Notes: a model not told the origin generated them from the sequence alone. Positions 36,001 to 43,988 are shown, counted from the first letter of the stretch. The stretch: 44,933 bases of DNA from JAFGSZ01 sp964492185 (GCA_964492185.1 CAZBJH010000016.1:1-44933), one strand, 5' to 3'. Numbers and translations are program-made.

Positions 36001-36950
36001 CTATCTGTGCCAAAACCACTGCCATCACCACCAACTGAAAATAACAGCGATTCACAGGGATACATATCTTCCACCATTCCATAGCCGTCGGCTGTTCCTC
36101 CTGTATAAAGAGGTGGAGACAGACAACTATTAGTAAATGTATCAACAGAGAAACCATTTCCGTTGCCTCCTGTCGAGGACATGAAATTATTACATGTTTC
36201 AATATTTGTACCGTCATCGAATCCGTCCTGTTCAGTTCCTTTGTAAACTGAAGATATTTGACAATCCTTCTTTGTCTCGTCAAATGCAAAACCCGGACCT
36301 TCACCGCCTCTGTACAGGCAATCATTTATATAAAGATGAGCAGAATCGACATTAAGATTTGCATCAGAAACAATGATTGTATAAAGGCCCGGTGACAGAT
36401 CTGTTACAGTATCATTTGCGGATGATTTTACTGCCGGATAGCCTGTAAGTGTATCACCTGCTTCATTTTTCCATATATATGTATAATCCGGGGTTGAATG
36501 CCAGTAAGGATATTCATCAGGTATGCTGACTGTAGCAGTACCCTGAGAAGGAGATGTGCAGGATGGGTGAGAAATAACAAACACTGTAATGACCATGGAA
36601 TCTTTGGGACAAAGGCTGTGAAAAACCGGGGAGAAACCATCCTGCTGATTACCCTGGAAGACATTGGAGACAGGGCATATTTGTAAAAAAGAATGAGCAG
36701 AATATCCATTGCCATTTCCTCCAACTGAAAATAAACGGGATTGACAATTCTGAAAGGTATATTGATATCCAAATCCGTCATCTCCGCTATTTGTATAAAT
36801 GCTTGTTAAGTTACATATTATTGTTTGCTCAAAGTTGGAATAACCTGATCCGTTACCACCTGAATATTGCCCGAATAATTTACCCTGGAAATAAAATGAG
36901 AGAAATATTACCGTAAGCAGTAGAAAGTGATATTTTGGATATCTATGCAT
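33072..36950 (-). CDS. Secreted giant protein with 20 Cys-punctuated glycine-rich repeats and SprB/Ig-like domains
   Basis: The 1292-residue protein starts with a signal peptide (YHFLLLTVIFLSFYFQGKLFGQ). Residues about 30-680 hold 20 units of roughly 19-23 residues, each ending in a Cys. They alternate in large part between a GGxGxGF/Y type (LFTVGGEGNGYSSDTSNENC) and an xSGxDGF type (SIYANSGADGFDHNQDIINC). Two nearly duplicated SprB-like inserts (YTYIWKNEAGDTLTGYP, FTYVWKKSNGDTLTGYP) interrupt the array. The C-terminal part has SprB repeats (ISCYGAYDGKATITP), two Ig-like units (WRWYADAGFSS, WRWYLDAAGTSS) and a PKD-like domain. It ends YHIPNIGP without the CHU_C or type A T9SS domain expected. 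It is the last gene of the cluster with the four FGE-fold proteins, 97 nt downstream. It may be a surface stalk, or truncated. Confidence 0.8.
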   Translation of the reverse strand: MHRYPKYHFLLLTVIFLSFYFQGKLFGQYSGGNGSGYSNFEQTIICNLTSIYTNSGDDGFGYQYTFQNCQSRLFSVGGNGNGYSAHSFLQICPVSNVFQGNQQDGFSPVFHSLCPKDSMVITVFVISHPSCTSPSQGTATVSIPDEYPYWHSTPDYTYIWKNEAGDTLTGYPAVKSSANDTVTDLSPGLYTIIVSDANLNVDSAHLYINDCLYRGGEGPGFAFDETKKDCQISSVYKGTEQDGFDDGTNIETCNNFMSSTGGNGNGFSVDTFTNSCLSPPLYTGGTADGYGMVEDMYPCESLLFSVGGDGSGFGTDSIYHQCLPLNIYSGTQNDGFDHDALVLSCYSSLFTVGGEGNGYSSDTSNENCAPISIYANSGADGFDHNQDIINCESILFTSGGEGNGFSTDTACQICTLPNIFKGDGSDGFDMIYEIPCLYDSMVINAGILEQISCPVTINNGSAIVSIIDGFPGWRSIPDFTYVWKKSNGDTLTGYPKITSSTGDTVYNLGVDDYTVIVTDIAGNIDSALVYISDCLYRGGIGIGFDADTSWKDCLLPSVYRNSGADGFDLASDTINCLSSLFTLGGDGNGFSLDTALQNCKVTNIYTNSGDDGFDHNTDILNCEITYFSIGGDGNGFATDTSFGNCPVEVITAGGEGDGADQLYSGCTPYIYDLPSTNNSCLSADTITSNGSNQWQHIMKNGQLVASVKDNGNTLGKISTEFYINDNTVRIDPFSILPSYYLDRNFKIMTENLIFGQPVRMRLYFLANELQALKNEDINVSSINDLGITKYTGKNENCSLLDNTDHNDSLNYIHITNKDWDYYENGYYLEFDITGFSEFYLNNSTSLPVPYEIAADLEVTSDFNGQDISCYGAYDGKATITPVYGIAPFTYQWNDPLAQSDSVAAGLSAGIYEVTVIDNNGVTFSDSITITQPDSITIEYTTTNTCESKNEGIIDLTVSGGTDISGYDYTWYTSNGSGLVAGAEDQLTLSGGKYSITVQDANACSKTDSMIIYENPNSIVPAGISITNNATCPGTIKTLTPDGGALGYNAVWRWYADAGFSSLLHTGDSYDTDPATPTSYWLRAEGDCDTSTAVTTIVSVLSQSVTADSIAKTDDNIAPGTNDTLIIRGGSLGEGASWRWYLDAAGTSSAGPDGDTIIVAPSATTQYWVRAEGTCNTTDMITTTVTINPLPLKPATPAGPDSICQDAQDTDYTTSAAGATSYIWYINPPEAGTITGSGATVTVDWSTDYFGSVTITVRGENISGTGPVSDPVEIWIWKLPQTGPAYHIPNIGP

Positions 36951-37047
36951 TAAAAGCTATATCAGACCAAATGGTATTCATTTGATGATCATTTTTTATA
37001 CTGTGGCATACAATAATCTTTATGCACAATTTGCAAATCTTCAATGA

Positions 37048-38694
37048 TTATTTGGAAACAAACCTGCCTCCACGGCCACCTGTAAAATCATATCGTTGCG
37101 TGGTAGGATCCCAGCCGTTTCTGTAAGAGATGGTTACTGCAACTTCATTAGCCTCTCTCCAGTCGCCTCCCCTGTAATACATATATGTTTGTGTAGTACC
37201 TGTTCCATCTTCACCTTGTGGCCAGCTTGACTGGTTGGCATCGCCCGTTTCGTTTAATAGTCCGTCACCTGCTTCACCTCCAAAATTATCATCGCTGGTA
37301 ACGTTATTCCATATTCCCATATATGGTTCCCTGATATTTCCCGATAATTCGTAGATCCCATAAAATGATGCTCCGCACGAATATCTGTCAGGTGTAGTTG
37401 TATTGGCAGCAAACCCACATCTCATGGGTCCCCCGACAGATGCATTTTCATTGTATACACAAATACCATCCCCGGAATTGGAGGGGGCTTCCATTGGTGT
37501 TCCGGGATCTGTCATTCCTGTGACTTCGGTGATTGTTGCCGTACCCCATGCTTTCTGATATGTATAACCGTAAGATCCCATGAAGGGTCCTCTTGCTATT
37601 TTTTCATATTCAAATTCCGTTAAGGGGCGCAGAGCTGCCCAGTCAAGATATGCAGTCACATCATGTGCGCTTAAATAGTTACATGCTATATTTGCACCAT
37701 CATCATTTTCGTTATATACCCTGTTTCCGTTATAGTCCATTTTGAACTCTACCGGTTCTCCTCCAACCGGGATAATCGGCTCGCAAACAATTGCATTACG
37801 GTACTGCCGTGAAGCATTATCCGACATTACATACACATTGGAAACATTTGAAGTAGCGGGTGTAATTGCGGTTGCGATCCTGTAGTTTTGAGAGGAACGG
37901 CTTAATGTATTGATAAACTGCATATATTGTTCCTGTGAGATTTCATATTTCATGGCCCAGAAGGAATCGAATCCTATGGGAAAATTATTATTGATATTTG
38001 CAGAGCCGCCTGAATATGGGGTAAGCTGGTATCGCCCTCCGCCCCCGGCTAAAATGTCCATTGCACTATTGTCGATATAAACCGGCTTATTATTATCAGC
38101 CGGATTCCTGAAATAATAATTGCTAATCCCATCTCCCAGGTAAAATGGCCCTTCAGGGATTTTTACCATTTCAATAGCAACAACCTGTATATCATAACTA
38201 TTAGTTAAAGCATCCTCAGCGGGGGAGTGGTCTCCTGATTTCCATAATATGGATACTGAATCGGCAATAACGGTTCCAATCCTGTCCCCCGCGGGCTGAA
38301 AGATAAATATCCCCATACCCCTGTCTGTACCGGAGATATTTGTCAGTCCAACCTCTTTTTCAAGTGGCATTGAGGAGCCATCGACACTTGATGTATAAAT
38401 GGTGTGATCGGCGGTGGTTGTACTGATCCAGCAGTGCCTGTAATCGCCGGGATTGCCACTGGCTTTTTCCAGGCAATCCCGGTATTTGATAAATACCCAT
38501 ACACCGTCGTAATTTTCAGGTTCCTGATTATCAATACGCCAGCTATCGTCCCACCTGAGGTCAAAGGTGATACGGTGGTTATTTGCATCTATATTATACT
38601 GGTTTACATTTGTTACCTGCACATTGGATGAATAAGAGGGAATACTTATTCCAATAATTATTAGCATGCTGAGTGAATGAATTATTCTTTTCAT
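37048..38694 (-). CDS. Secreted FGE/C-type-lectin-fold protein, subtype A (copy A1)
   Basis: The start at 38694 gives signal peptide MKRIIHSLSMLIIIGISIPS; an upstream in-frame ATG at 38703 adds three residues. Residues about 22-180 form a beta-rich domain shared by all four neighbours (FDLRWDDSWR, YDGVWVFIKYRDCLEK, GTDRGMGIFIFQP). The rest is an FGE/SUMF1-type domain: PEGPFYLGDG, FWAMKYEISQEQYMQFI, ALRPLTEFEYEKIARGP, YGIYELSGNIREPY, and RGGDW near the end. The region after RGG has no cysteine, so formylglycine-generating activity is not expected; a binding role fits better. An Asp/Asn-rich loop (DYNGNRVYNENDDG) resembles a calcium site. It ends GGRGGRFVSK. It is the fourth gene of a tandem B-A-B-A set, 22 nt after its B neighbour, and the repeat protein gene follows. 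Confidence 0.82.
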   Translation of the reverse strand: MKRIIHSLSMLIIIGISIPSYSSNVQVTNVNQYNIDANNHRITFDLRWDDSWRIDNQEPENYDGVWVFIKYRDCLEKASGNPGDYRHCWISTTTADHTIYTSSVDGSSMPLEKEVGLTNISGTDRGMGIFIFQPAGDRIGTVIADSVSILWKSGDHSPAEDALTNSYDIQVVAIEMVKIPEGPFYLGDGISNYYFRNPADNNKPVYIDNSAMDILAGGGGRYQLTPYSGGSANINNNFPIGFDSFWAMKYEISQEQYMQFINTLSRSSQNYRIATAITPATSNVSNVYVMSDNASRQYRNAIVCEPIIPVGGEPVEFKMDYNGNRVYNENDDGANIACNYLSAHDVTAYLDWAALRPLTEFEYEKIARGPFMGSYGYTYQKAWGTATITEVTGMTDPGTPMEAPSNSGDGICVYNENASVGGPMRCGFAANTTTPDRYSCGASFYGIYELSGNIREPYMGIWNNVTSDDNFGGEAGDGLLNETGDANQSSWPQGEDGTGTTQTYMYYRGGDWREANEVAVTISYRNGWDPTTQRYDFTGGRGGRFVSK

Positions 38695-38716
38695 AATGGT
38701 CATTTTTAACTATTAT

Positions 38717-40300
38717 TTATCTGCCGCCGCGACCTCCAAAATATTGTTGTCTATCCGATACATAGGTATCATTATCGTAATATTGCTCTTCATCTCTTCT
38801 TGAAACATGATTATATCCGCTGCCATGTGCCCAGCTTCCCCCTTTGGGAAGTGAAATGGCAAAATCGGCATCTGCGGTGTTAGGGGGCCAGCCTGGTATG
38901 TTATGATATCCGTCAGCAGATAAATCACCATTTCCGGTAGCACCGTCAAACAAATCGGTTATAGCAGGATCGTTATATATACTGATGTATGGTTCAACAA
39001 CATTACCGGTTAAATCCATCACACCGTAATAAGAGCATCCTGCCTCCGCCCGGTTCGTGTTGGAGGTAGCTGCAAATCCTACCCTCATGGGGCCCGATGC
39101 TCCTGCTCCCCCACCACCGTGATTACATAGCCCGACCCCGGAAGCTATAGCCCTTTCATTAGCCATGCCTGAATTTACAATGCCCTGTATCTCCGTTATT
39201 CCTACACTTCCCCAGGCATATTCATTCAATTGTGGATATATTGGGCCACGGCAGGCCTTTTCATATTCCATTTCTGTTAGGGGCCGAAGTGCAGCCCAGT
39301 CGAGATAAGCAAAAACATCCCTGAGCGAGAGATAATTGCATGCTATACCAAGTCCATCTTCAGATTCATTATAGGTATTGTCATTGTCAAGGTTCACGTA
39401 AAACCTGTCGGTTCGCTTGTCACCCTGAGGATCAAGGAGAATGGCCTGACGATATTGAATACCTCCATTATTACTCATCACGTAATTCCTTGCTGTCATT
39501 GTAAACAGGTCATCAGTAGTTCGTTCCTGGGCTTGTGAAGGTGTGAGGGTATTCAGAAATTCGGCATATTGTTGCTGGGTGATCTCGTATTTCATGATCC
39601 AAAAAGTGTCCCAGCCTTTTGGAAAGTTGACATTTACATTGCCTGCGGCAGGGTCGATATCTCTGTTATTGATACCTGAAACACTGAAGGAAGCCTCACT
39701 GGTTACCAGGTAGGGGCTATTACCACTATTCTGAAAGCAATTATTGCTGGCCGCATCACCTAAATAGAAATCCCCCTGGGGAATATTTACCATTTCAATT
39801 CCAAATACCTGCACATCATAGTTATCAGCCATATCGATCTCAGACATTTCACCTGCCTGGGATGTTTTATCCCAAAGGAGAGTAACAGACGTTGAGATAT
39901 TTGCTGCTTCCGTCACATCATTGGTCTGATAGATAAAAATACCCATTCCCCTGGGTGTACCTCCAACAAGGGATGTACCCACCTCAATTGTTAATGCTTC
40001 TCCCCCCGGGGTTGAGTTGGATACTGTATGATCGCCTGAATTCGTACTTAGCCATGCATGGGAGAATCCTGATGGTGATCCAAGGTTCTTTTGCGTACAT
40101 TCTCTTACTTTGACAAATATCCATATCCCATCATAATTGTGTGGCTGAGATATAGAAGTTCTCCAACTATTCTTCCATGACAGATCAAAATAAATAGTTT
40201 GGATCCCGTCGTCATAATTGGCATTGGTAATTGTTAAATCATTTGCATGCAGTGAAATGCTAAAGATGCATATCATTTGCAGGAAAAGCAGTTTATTCAT
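38717..40300 (-). CDS. Secreted FGE/C-type-lectin-fold protein, subtype B (copy B1)
   Basis: This 527-residue protein has signal peptide MNKLLFLQMICIFSISLHA. It shares the common N-terminal beta domain (FDLSWKNSWR, NYDGIWIFVKVRECTQKNLG, GTPRGMGIFIYQ) and the FGE-type domain (PQGDFYLGD, FWIMKYEITQQQYAEFLNTL, ALRPLTEMEYEKACRGP, YGVMDLTGNVVEPY, KGGSW). The calcium-site-like loop is NLDNDNTYNESEDG. The last segment, from KGGSWAHGSG to YFGGRGGR, ends the protein exactly at GGRGGR, without the FVSK tail of subtype A. The terminal segment is rich in Tyr, Asn and Asp and differs strongly from its B2 paralogue, unlike the core. It lacks the cysteines of active FGEs after the KGG motif. A secreted ligand-binding or structural protein is the likeliest role. 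Confidence 0.8.
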   Translation of the reverse strand: MNKLLFLQMICIFSISLHANDLTITNANYDDGIQTIYFDLSWKNSWRTSISQPHNYDGIWIFVKVRECTQKNLGSPSGFSHAWLSTNSGDHTVSNSTPGGEALTIEVGTSLVGGTPRGMGIFIYQTNDVTEAANISTSVTLLWDKTSQAGEMSEIDMADNYDVQVFGIEMVNIPQGDFYLGDAASNNCFQNSGNSPYLVTSEASFSVSGINNRDIDPAAGNVNVNFPKGWDTFWIMKYEITQQQYAEFLNTLTPSQAQERTTDDLFTMTARNYVMSNNGGIQYRQAILLDPQGDKRTDRFYVNLDNDNTYNESEDGLGIACNYLSLRDVFAYLDWAALRPLTEMEYEKACRGPIYPQLNEYAWGSVGITEIQGIVNSGMANERAIASGVGLCNHGGGGAGASGPMRVGFAATSNTNRAEAGCSYYGVMDLTGNVVEPYISIYNDPAITDLFDGATGNGDLSADGYHNIPGWPPNTADADFAISLPKGGSWAHGSGYNHVSRRDEEQYYDNDTYVSDRQQYFGGRGGR

Positions 40301-40332
40301 AATAGTATAATTTTAATAATTATCTTGGTTAT

Positions 40333-41988
40333 TTATTTACTGACGTATCTTCCTCCGCGGCCGCCCGAGTAATTATGTCTGTTGTCATTTGCATTATAGG
40401 GTTGTCTGCTTGAAATATTAATATAATAATTCACATTAGTGGACTGAAAGCTTCCGCCCCTGTAAAGCAAATAACCGTTTCCGTCTGCTGTGCCGTCAAT
40501 CCCCTGAGGCCAGGTTGTCTGAGTGGCATAACCGGAAACCACGTCAATCAGACCATCACCCGATTCACCCTGAAAATCATCCGCGTAAGTTGCACCACGC
40601 GCGATACTCATATATGGTTCGGAAACATTACCTGAAAGTTCATAAACGCCATAATAGGAAGCACCACACTGGTATCTGTCCTGGGTTGTGGGTTTAGCTG
40701 CAAAACCACAACGAAGGGGGCCGGTAACCGAACCGTTATTATTATATACACATATTCCTTCTCCCGTGTTGCTGGATGTCTCGTCAGGTTCGCCGGGATT
40801 GGATATTCCTGTAACCTCGGTTATTGATGCATTTCCCCAGGCCTTTTGTTCGGTGTAGCCATAGGATCGTGAATGCGGTCCGCGGGACATTTTTTCATAT
40901 TCAAATTCAGTAAGAGGACGTAATGCTGCCCAATCGAGATAGGCAAGCAGGTCATATCCGCTGATATAGTTACAGGCAATGTTTGCTCCGTCATCAGTTT
41001 CATTGTAGGTCCTGTTACCATTATAATCCATTTTGAAGCGCAGTGGTTCGCCTCCGACAGGAACAGTCGGTTCCACCACAATACCGTTTCGCGAGTCGAT
41101 AGATGAAGAATTTGACATGACAAAGGTGTTTGTTACGCTTGATGTAGCACTGGTAATATTTGTCGCTATGCGGGTATTTTGTACTGACCTGTTAAGAGTA
41201 TTTAAGAACTGAAGATATTGTTCCTGTGATATTTCATATTTCATTACCCAGAAGGCATCATAACCGTTGGGAAAATTGTTGGAAATATTCGGGCTGGCAT
41301 CTGACGGGTTAAGCCTTGAATAATATCCATTACTCTCTGCCCTGATGTTCATCGCCCCGGAGGTTATTTGTACAGGGTCTGTGCCGATGGCAGCATCGTA
41401 AAAGCGGTACCGGCTTATGCCGTCCCCAAGATAAAAACTGCCGTCAGGTACATAAACCATTTCAATTGCATTTACCTGAATATCGTAGTTATTAGTCAGG
41501 CAATTTTCGGCCGGACTGTGTTCTGAAGTTTTCCATAAAAGTGAGATTGTTGTGGCATTGACATCACCGATAAGATCTCCCGGGGGCTGATAAATAAAGA
41601 TACCCATGCCACGGTCGGTTCCGCTTATATTGGTAAGTCCTACATCCACCTGAAGAACTGCAGGTGATCCGCCTACAGTAGCGGAAGTAATTGTATGATC
41701 TGTTGATGTTGTGCTAAGCCAGGCATGTTTATAATTACCAGGATTGCCTGTTGCTTTTTCCAGGCAGTCGCGATATTTAACAAATATCCAGACCCCGTCG
41801 TAATTGTAAGGCTCATTATTGTCCTGTCGCCAACTGTCCTCCCAGCTAAGATCAAATTCAATCCGGTGATTATCAGCGTCTACATTGACCTGGTTAACAT
41901 TGCTTAACTGAACATTTGTGGCGTTTACCCTGAATACGGACAGAAAAGTAATGGTACAAATAAATGTTATTGTTTTCAATCGCTTCAT
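40333..41988 (-). CDS. Secreted FGE/C-type-lectin-fold protein, subtype A (copy A2)
   Basis: The 551-residue paralogue of A1 is collinear over its whole length. It has a signal peptide (TITFICTITFLSVFRVNA), the shared beta domain (FDLSWEDSWRQDNNEP, GTDRGMGIFIYQPPGD), the FGE-type domain (PDGSFYLGDG, FWVMKYEISQEQYLQFLNTL, ALRPLTEFEYEKMSRGP, YGVYELSGNVSEPY, YRGGSF) and the loop DYNGNRTYNETDDG. Between RGGSF and GGRGGRYVSK lies a hypervariable tip of about 30 residues, dominated by Asn, Tyr, Ser, Ile, Asp and His. Many of its codons are AAY or one step from AAY. The active-site cysteines of FGE are absent. It lies 32-33 nt from both B neighbours, so all are probably one transcript. Confidence 0.82.
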   Translation of the reverse strand: MKRLKTITFICTITFLSVFRVNATNVQLSNVNQVNVDADNHRIEFDLSWEDSWRQDNNEPYNYDGVWIFVKYRDCLEKATGNPGNYKHAWLSTTSTDHTITSATVGGSPAVLQVDVGLTNISGTDRGMGIFIYQPPGDLIGDVNATTISLLWKTSEHSPAENCLTNNYDIQVNAIEMVYVPDGSFYLGDGISRYRFYDAAIGTDPVQITSGAMNIRAESNGYYSRLNPSDASPNISNNFPNGYDAFWVMKYEISQEQYLQFLNTLNRSVQNTRIATNITSATSSVTNTFVMSNSSSIDSRNGIVVEPTVPVGGEPLRFKMDYNGNRTYNETDDGANIACNYISGYDLLAYLDWAALRPLTEFEYEKMSRGPHSRSYGYTEQKAWGNASITEVTGISNPGEPDETSSNTGEGICVYNNNGSVTGPLRCGFAAKPTTQDRYQCGASYYGVYELSGNVSEPYMSIARGATYADDFQGESGDGLIDVVSGYATQTTWPQGIDGTADGNGYLLYRGGSFQSTNVNYYINISSRQPYNANDNRHNYSGGRGGRYVSK

Positions 41989-42021
41989 AATATGATTGTA
42001 ATTAATTTGTATTAAACGGGT

Positions 42022-43626
42022 TTATCTTCCTCCTCTTCCTCCGCCGTAAATATTTCTGCTGGTTACGTATCCCTGAGAATCGTACCGGTAATTCGATCCT
42101 CCATCGAGCCGGCGGTCGGATACTCTCAAATGTACCTCTCCACGGTTGGAATTACCTCCTTTTGCAATAAAATGGCTGACATCAGCATCTCCCGTGTGGG
42201 AAGGCCATCCGGATACATTATGAAAACCATCTGAATCCAGTTCGCCATCACCGCTTGAGCCGTCGAAATTATTGCTGTATGAAGGATCAGCATAAAAGCT
42301 TATGTATGGCTCGTGCATATTGCCCGACAGATCCATTACACCATAATAGGCTGCTCCTGCCCTGTATCTGTTTGTACTGTTGGTGGCAGCGTAACCGCAT
42401 CGCATAGGGACATTTCCAACAGCACCTCCATAATTGCACAGGCCAATGCCTGAGTTGGAAGCCATCTCATTTGGACGCCCTGAATTAATAATAGCTGAAA
42501 CCTGTAGTTCGGATCCATTGCCCCAGGCATTCTCATTAAGAATTGGAGATATTGTTCCCCTGCATGTTTTTTCATACTCAAGTTCGCTAAGGGGCCTTAA
42601 AGCAGCCCAGTCCAGGTAGGCCAAAACATCACGGAGCGAAATAAAATTGCAGGCTATACCTCTGCCGTCATTAATTTCATCAATGATATCATTATCGTTA
42701 AAGTTAACACCAAATTTATCAGTTCTGCGGTCTCCCGTAGGGATAAAGCATATTGACTGCCGGTAGTAAACATCATTACGATTTGACATTACATACCTTT
42801 TTCCACTTATCGTAAATATCTCATCCTGGGTCCTGTTTTCAACCTGTTGGTAGGTTAATGTATTAAGAAATTCAGCATATTGTGACTGAGAGATCTCGTA
42901 TTTCATAATCCAGAATTCGTCATACCCTTTGGGGAAGTTCGCATTGACGGAGGATCCTGCAGGATCTCCGATACTGCGGTTATAGGTATCAGATACAGTG
43001 AATGAATTTTCCGATGTAACCTGGTAAGGTGTACCTGTTCCTCCGGTGAAATCGTAAAAGCAGTTCGCACTTCCACCGTCTCCGAGATAATATGGTGCCT
43101 GCGGAATATTTACCATTTCAATACCAAACACATTAACATCATAATTTTTTGCCAGATCAATTTCTGCCATCTGTCCTGCCTGGGCAACCTTATCCCAAAG
43201 CAGGCTTATTGAGGTTGTAATGTTTCCGGTGCCTCCGTCGGCAGTCTGGAAAATAAATACGCCCATTCCACGCGGTGTGGCTGCAATATCGGTTGTGCCT
43301 ACTTCTATGCTAAGTGCCTCGCCATTGGGAACTGAGTTAGTTGCCGAATGATCACCTGTGCCGGTGCTTATCCAGGCATGTGTATATCCCGAGGGATTTC
43401 CCAATACCTTTTGAGTACATTCACGTACTTTAACAAATACCCATATGCCATCATAATTAAATGGAATATCTGAGGTTCGTCTCCATGAATTTTCCCACGA
43501 CAAGTCAAATGTGATCTGATTGGTAGCATCATCGTAAACAACATTAGTAAGGGAAAGATTATTGGCTTTTATATTATAAAATGCCAGTGAAATGAAAAAG
43601 CATACAATATATCTAAATGCTGTCAT
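42022..43626 (-). CDS. Secreted FGE/C-type-lectin-fold protein, subtype B (copy B2), first gene of the cluster
   Basis: This 534-residue paralogue of B1 has signal peptide RYIVCFFISLAFYNIKA, the shared beta domain (FDLSWENSWRRTSDIP, YDGIWVFVKVRECTQK, ATPRGMGVFIFQ) and an FGE-type domain (PQAPYYLGDGG, FWIMKYEISQSQYAEFLNTL, ALRPLSELEYEKTCRGT, YGVMDLSGNMHEPY). The calcium-like loop is NFNDNDIIDEINDG. The tip after KGGNSNRG differs from B1 in length and residues, and the protein ends GGGRGGR. As the first gene of the run its promoter should lie in the 43627-43700 region, though no exact Bacteroidota -7 box was recognised there. The family resembles the FGE-like lipoproteins GldJ and GldK only at fold level; there is no lipobox here. 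Confidence 0.8.
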   Translation of the reverse strand: MTAFRYIVCFFISLAFYNIKANNLSLTNVVYDDATNQITFDLSWENSWRRTSDIPFNYDGIWVFVKVRECTQKVLGNPSGYTHAWISTGTGDHSATNSVPNGEALSIEVGTTDIAATPRGMGVFIFQTADGGTGNITTSISLLWDKVAQAGQMAEIDLAKNYDVNVFGIEMVNIPQAPYYLGDGGSANCFYDFTGGTGTPYQVTSENSFTVSDTYNRSIGDPAGSSVNANFPKGYDEFWIMKYEISQSQYAEFLNTLTYQQVENRTQDEIFTISGKRYVMSNRNDVYYRQSICFIPTGDRRTDKFGVNFNDNDIIDEINDGRGIACNFISLRDVLAYLDWAALRPLSELEYEKTCRGTISPILNENAWGNGSELQVSAIINSGRPNEMASNSGIGLCNYGGAVGNVPMRCGYAATNSTNRYRAGAAYYGVMDLSGNMHEPYISFYADPSYSNNFDGSSGDGELDSDGFHNVSGWPSHTGDADVSHFIAKGGNSNRGEVHLRVSDRRLDGGSNYRYDSQGYVTSRNIYGGGRGGR

Positions 43627-43690
43627 AGTAAACAGGTTTTAGTATTTCCATAATTGGTGATAAATGTATTTATGTGCAGGCTTATCCCCG

Positions 43691-43763
43691 GATCTTGATC
43701 TTTCTGAACAGACACATGTCCGGTTAGACATTTTGCTAACTTTATTGACAGACACTATTTAGT
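43691..43763. repeat. Degenerate fragments of the MITE-like element
   Basis: CTTGATCTTTCTGAACAGACAC (within 43693-43715) resembles the complement of the element's left end, and TTTATTGACAGACACTATTT (43741-43760) resembles its right end with flank. The two ends are close together and the middle is not recognisable, so this is probably a decayed or deleted copy. Confidence 0.5.
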
Positions 43764-43925
43764 TTGTTTTTTTAAAATATTATACTGAATAATGAACGAC
43801 TATTGATTTCTTACGTCGATTTTTTATTTAGGTTGTTGCTTTTTGATTAATAATGAAACTGCAGGATTGAATGATCGTTGAAACTTTGTTGTGATTTCTC
43901 CGGCATATCATTTCTAATCTGATTA

Positions 43926-43988
43926 GCACGTATTATTTATGCGGCAGCTTTGGTTAAGAAGCAATGCATCAAAAGCTGAAAATATATT
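43926..43988. repeat. Dispersed repeat family 2, copy 2
   Basis: This segment starts GCACGTATTATTTATGCGGC and aligns without gaps to 29561-29623 at about three quarters identity by eye. Similarity continues weakly through CCCGGCGAAGCAAATAAGGCAGG, up to about 44046. No coding capacity or terminal transposase signature is visible. Confidence 0.55.

Noticed and set aside
34930..36930. CRISPR-like spaced repeats in the minus-strand cluster
   Set aside because: The periodicity is protein-level (Cys-ended repeats inside one long reading frame), with variable unit lengths and diverged nucleotide sequence.
37048..43626. A complete diversity-generating retroelement
   Set aside because: No reverse transcriptase frame and no template repeat were found in the window; only the target-like protein architecture is present.
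37048..43626. Annotation as GldJ/GldK motility lipoproteins
   Set aside because: The FGE-type fold is shared, but none of the four has a lipobox cysteine, and the N-terminal beta domain and gene context differ from gld operons.
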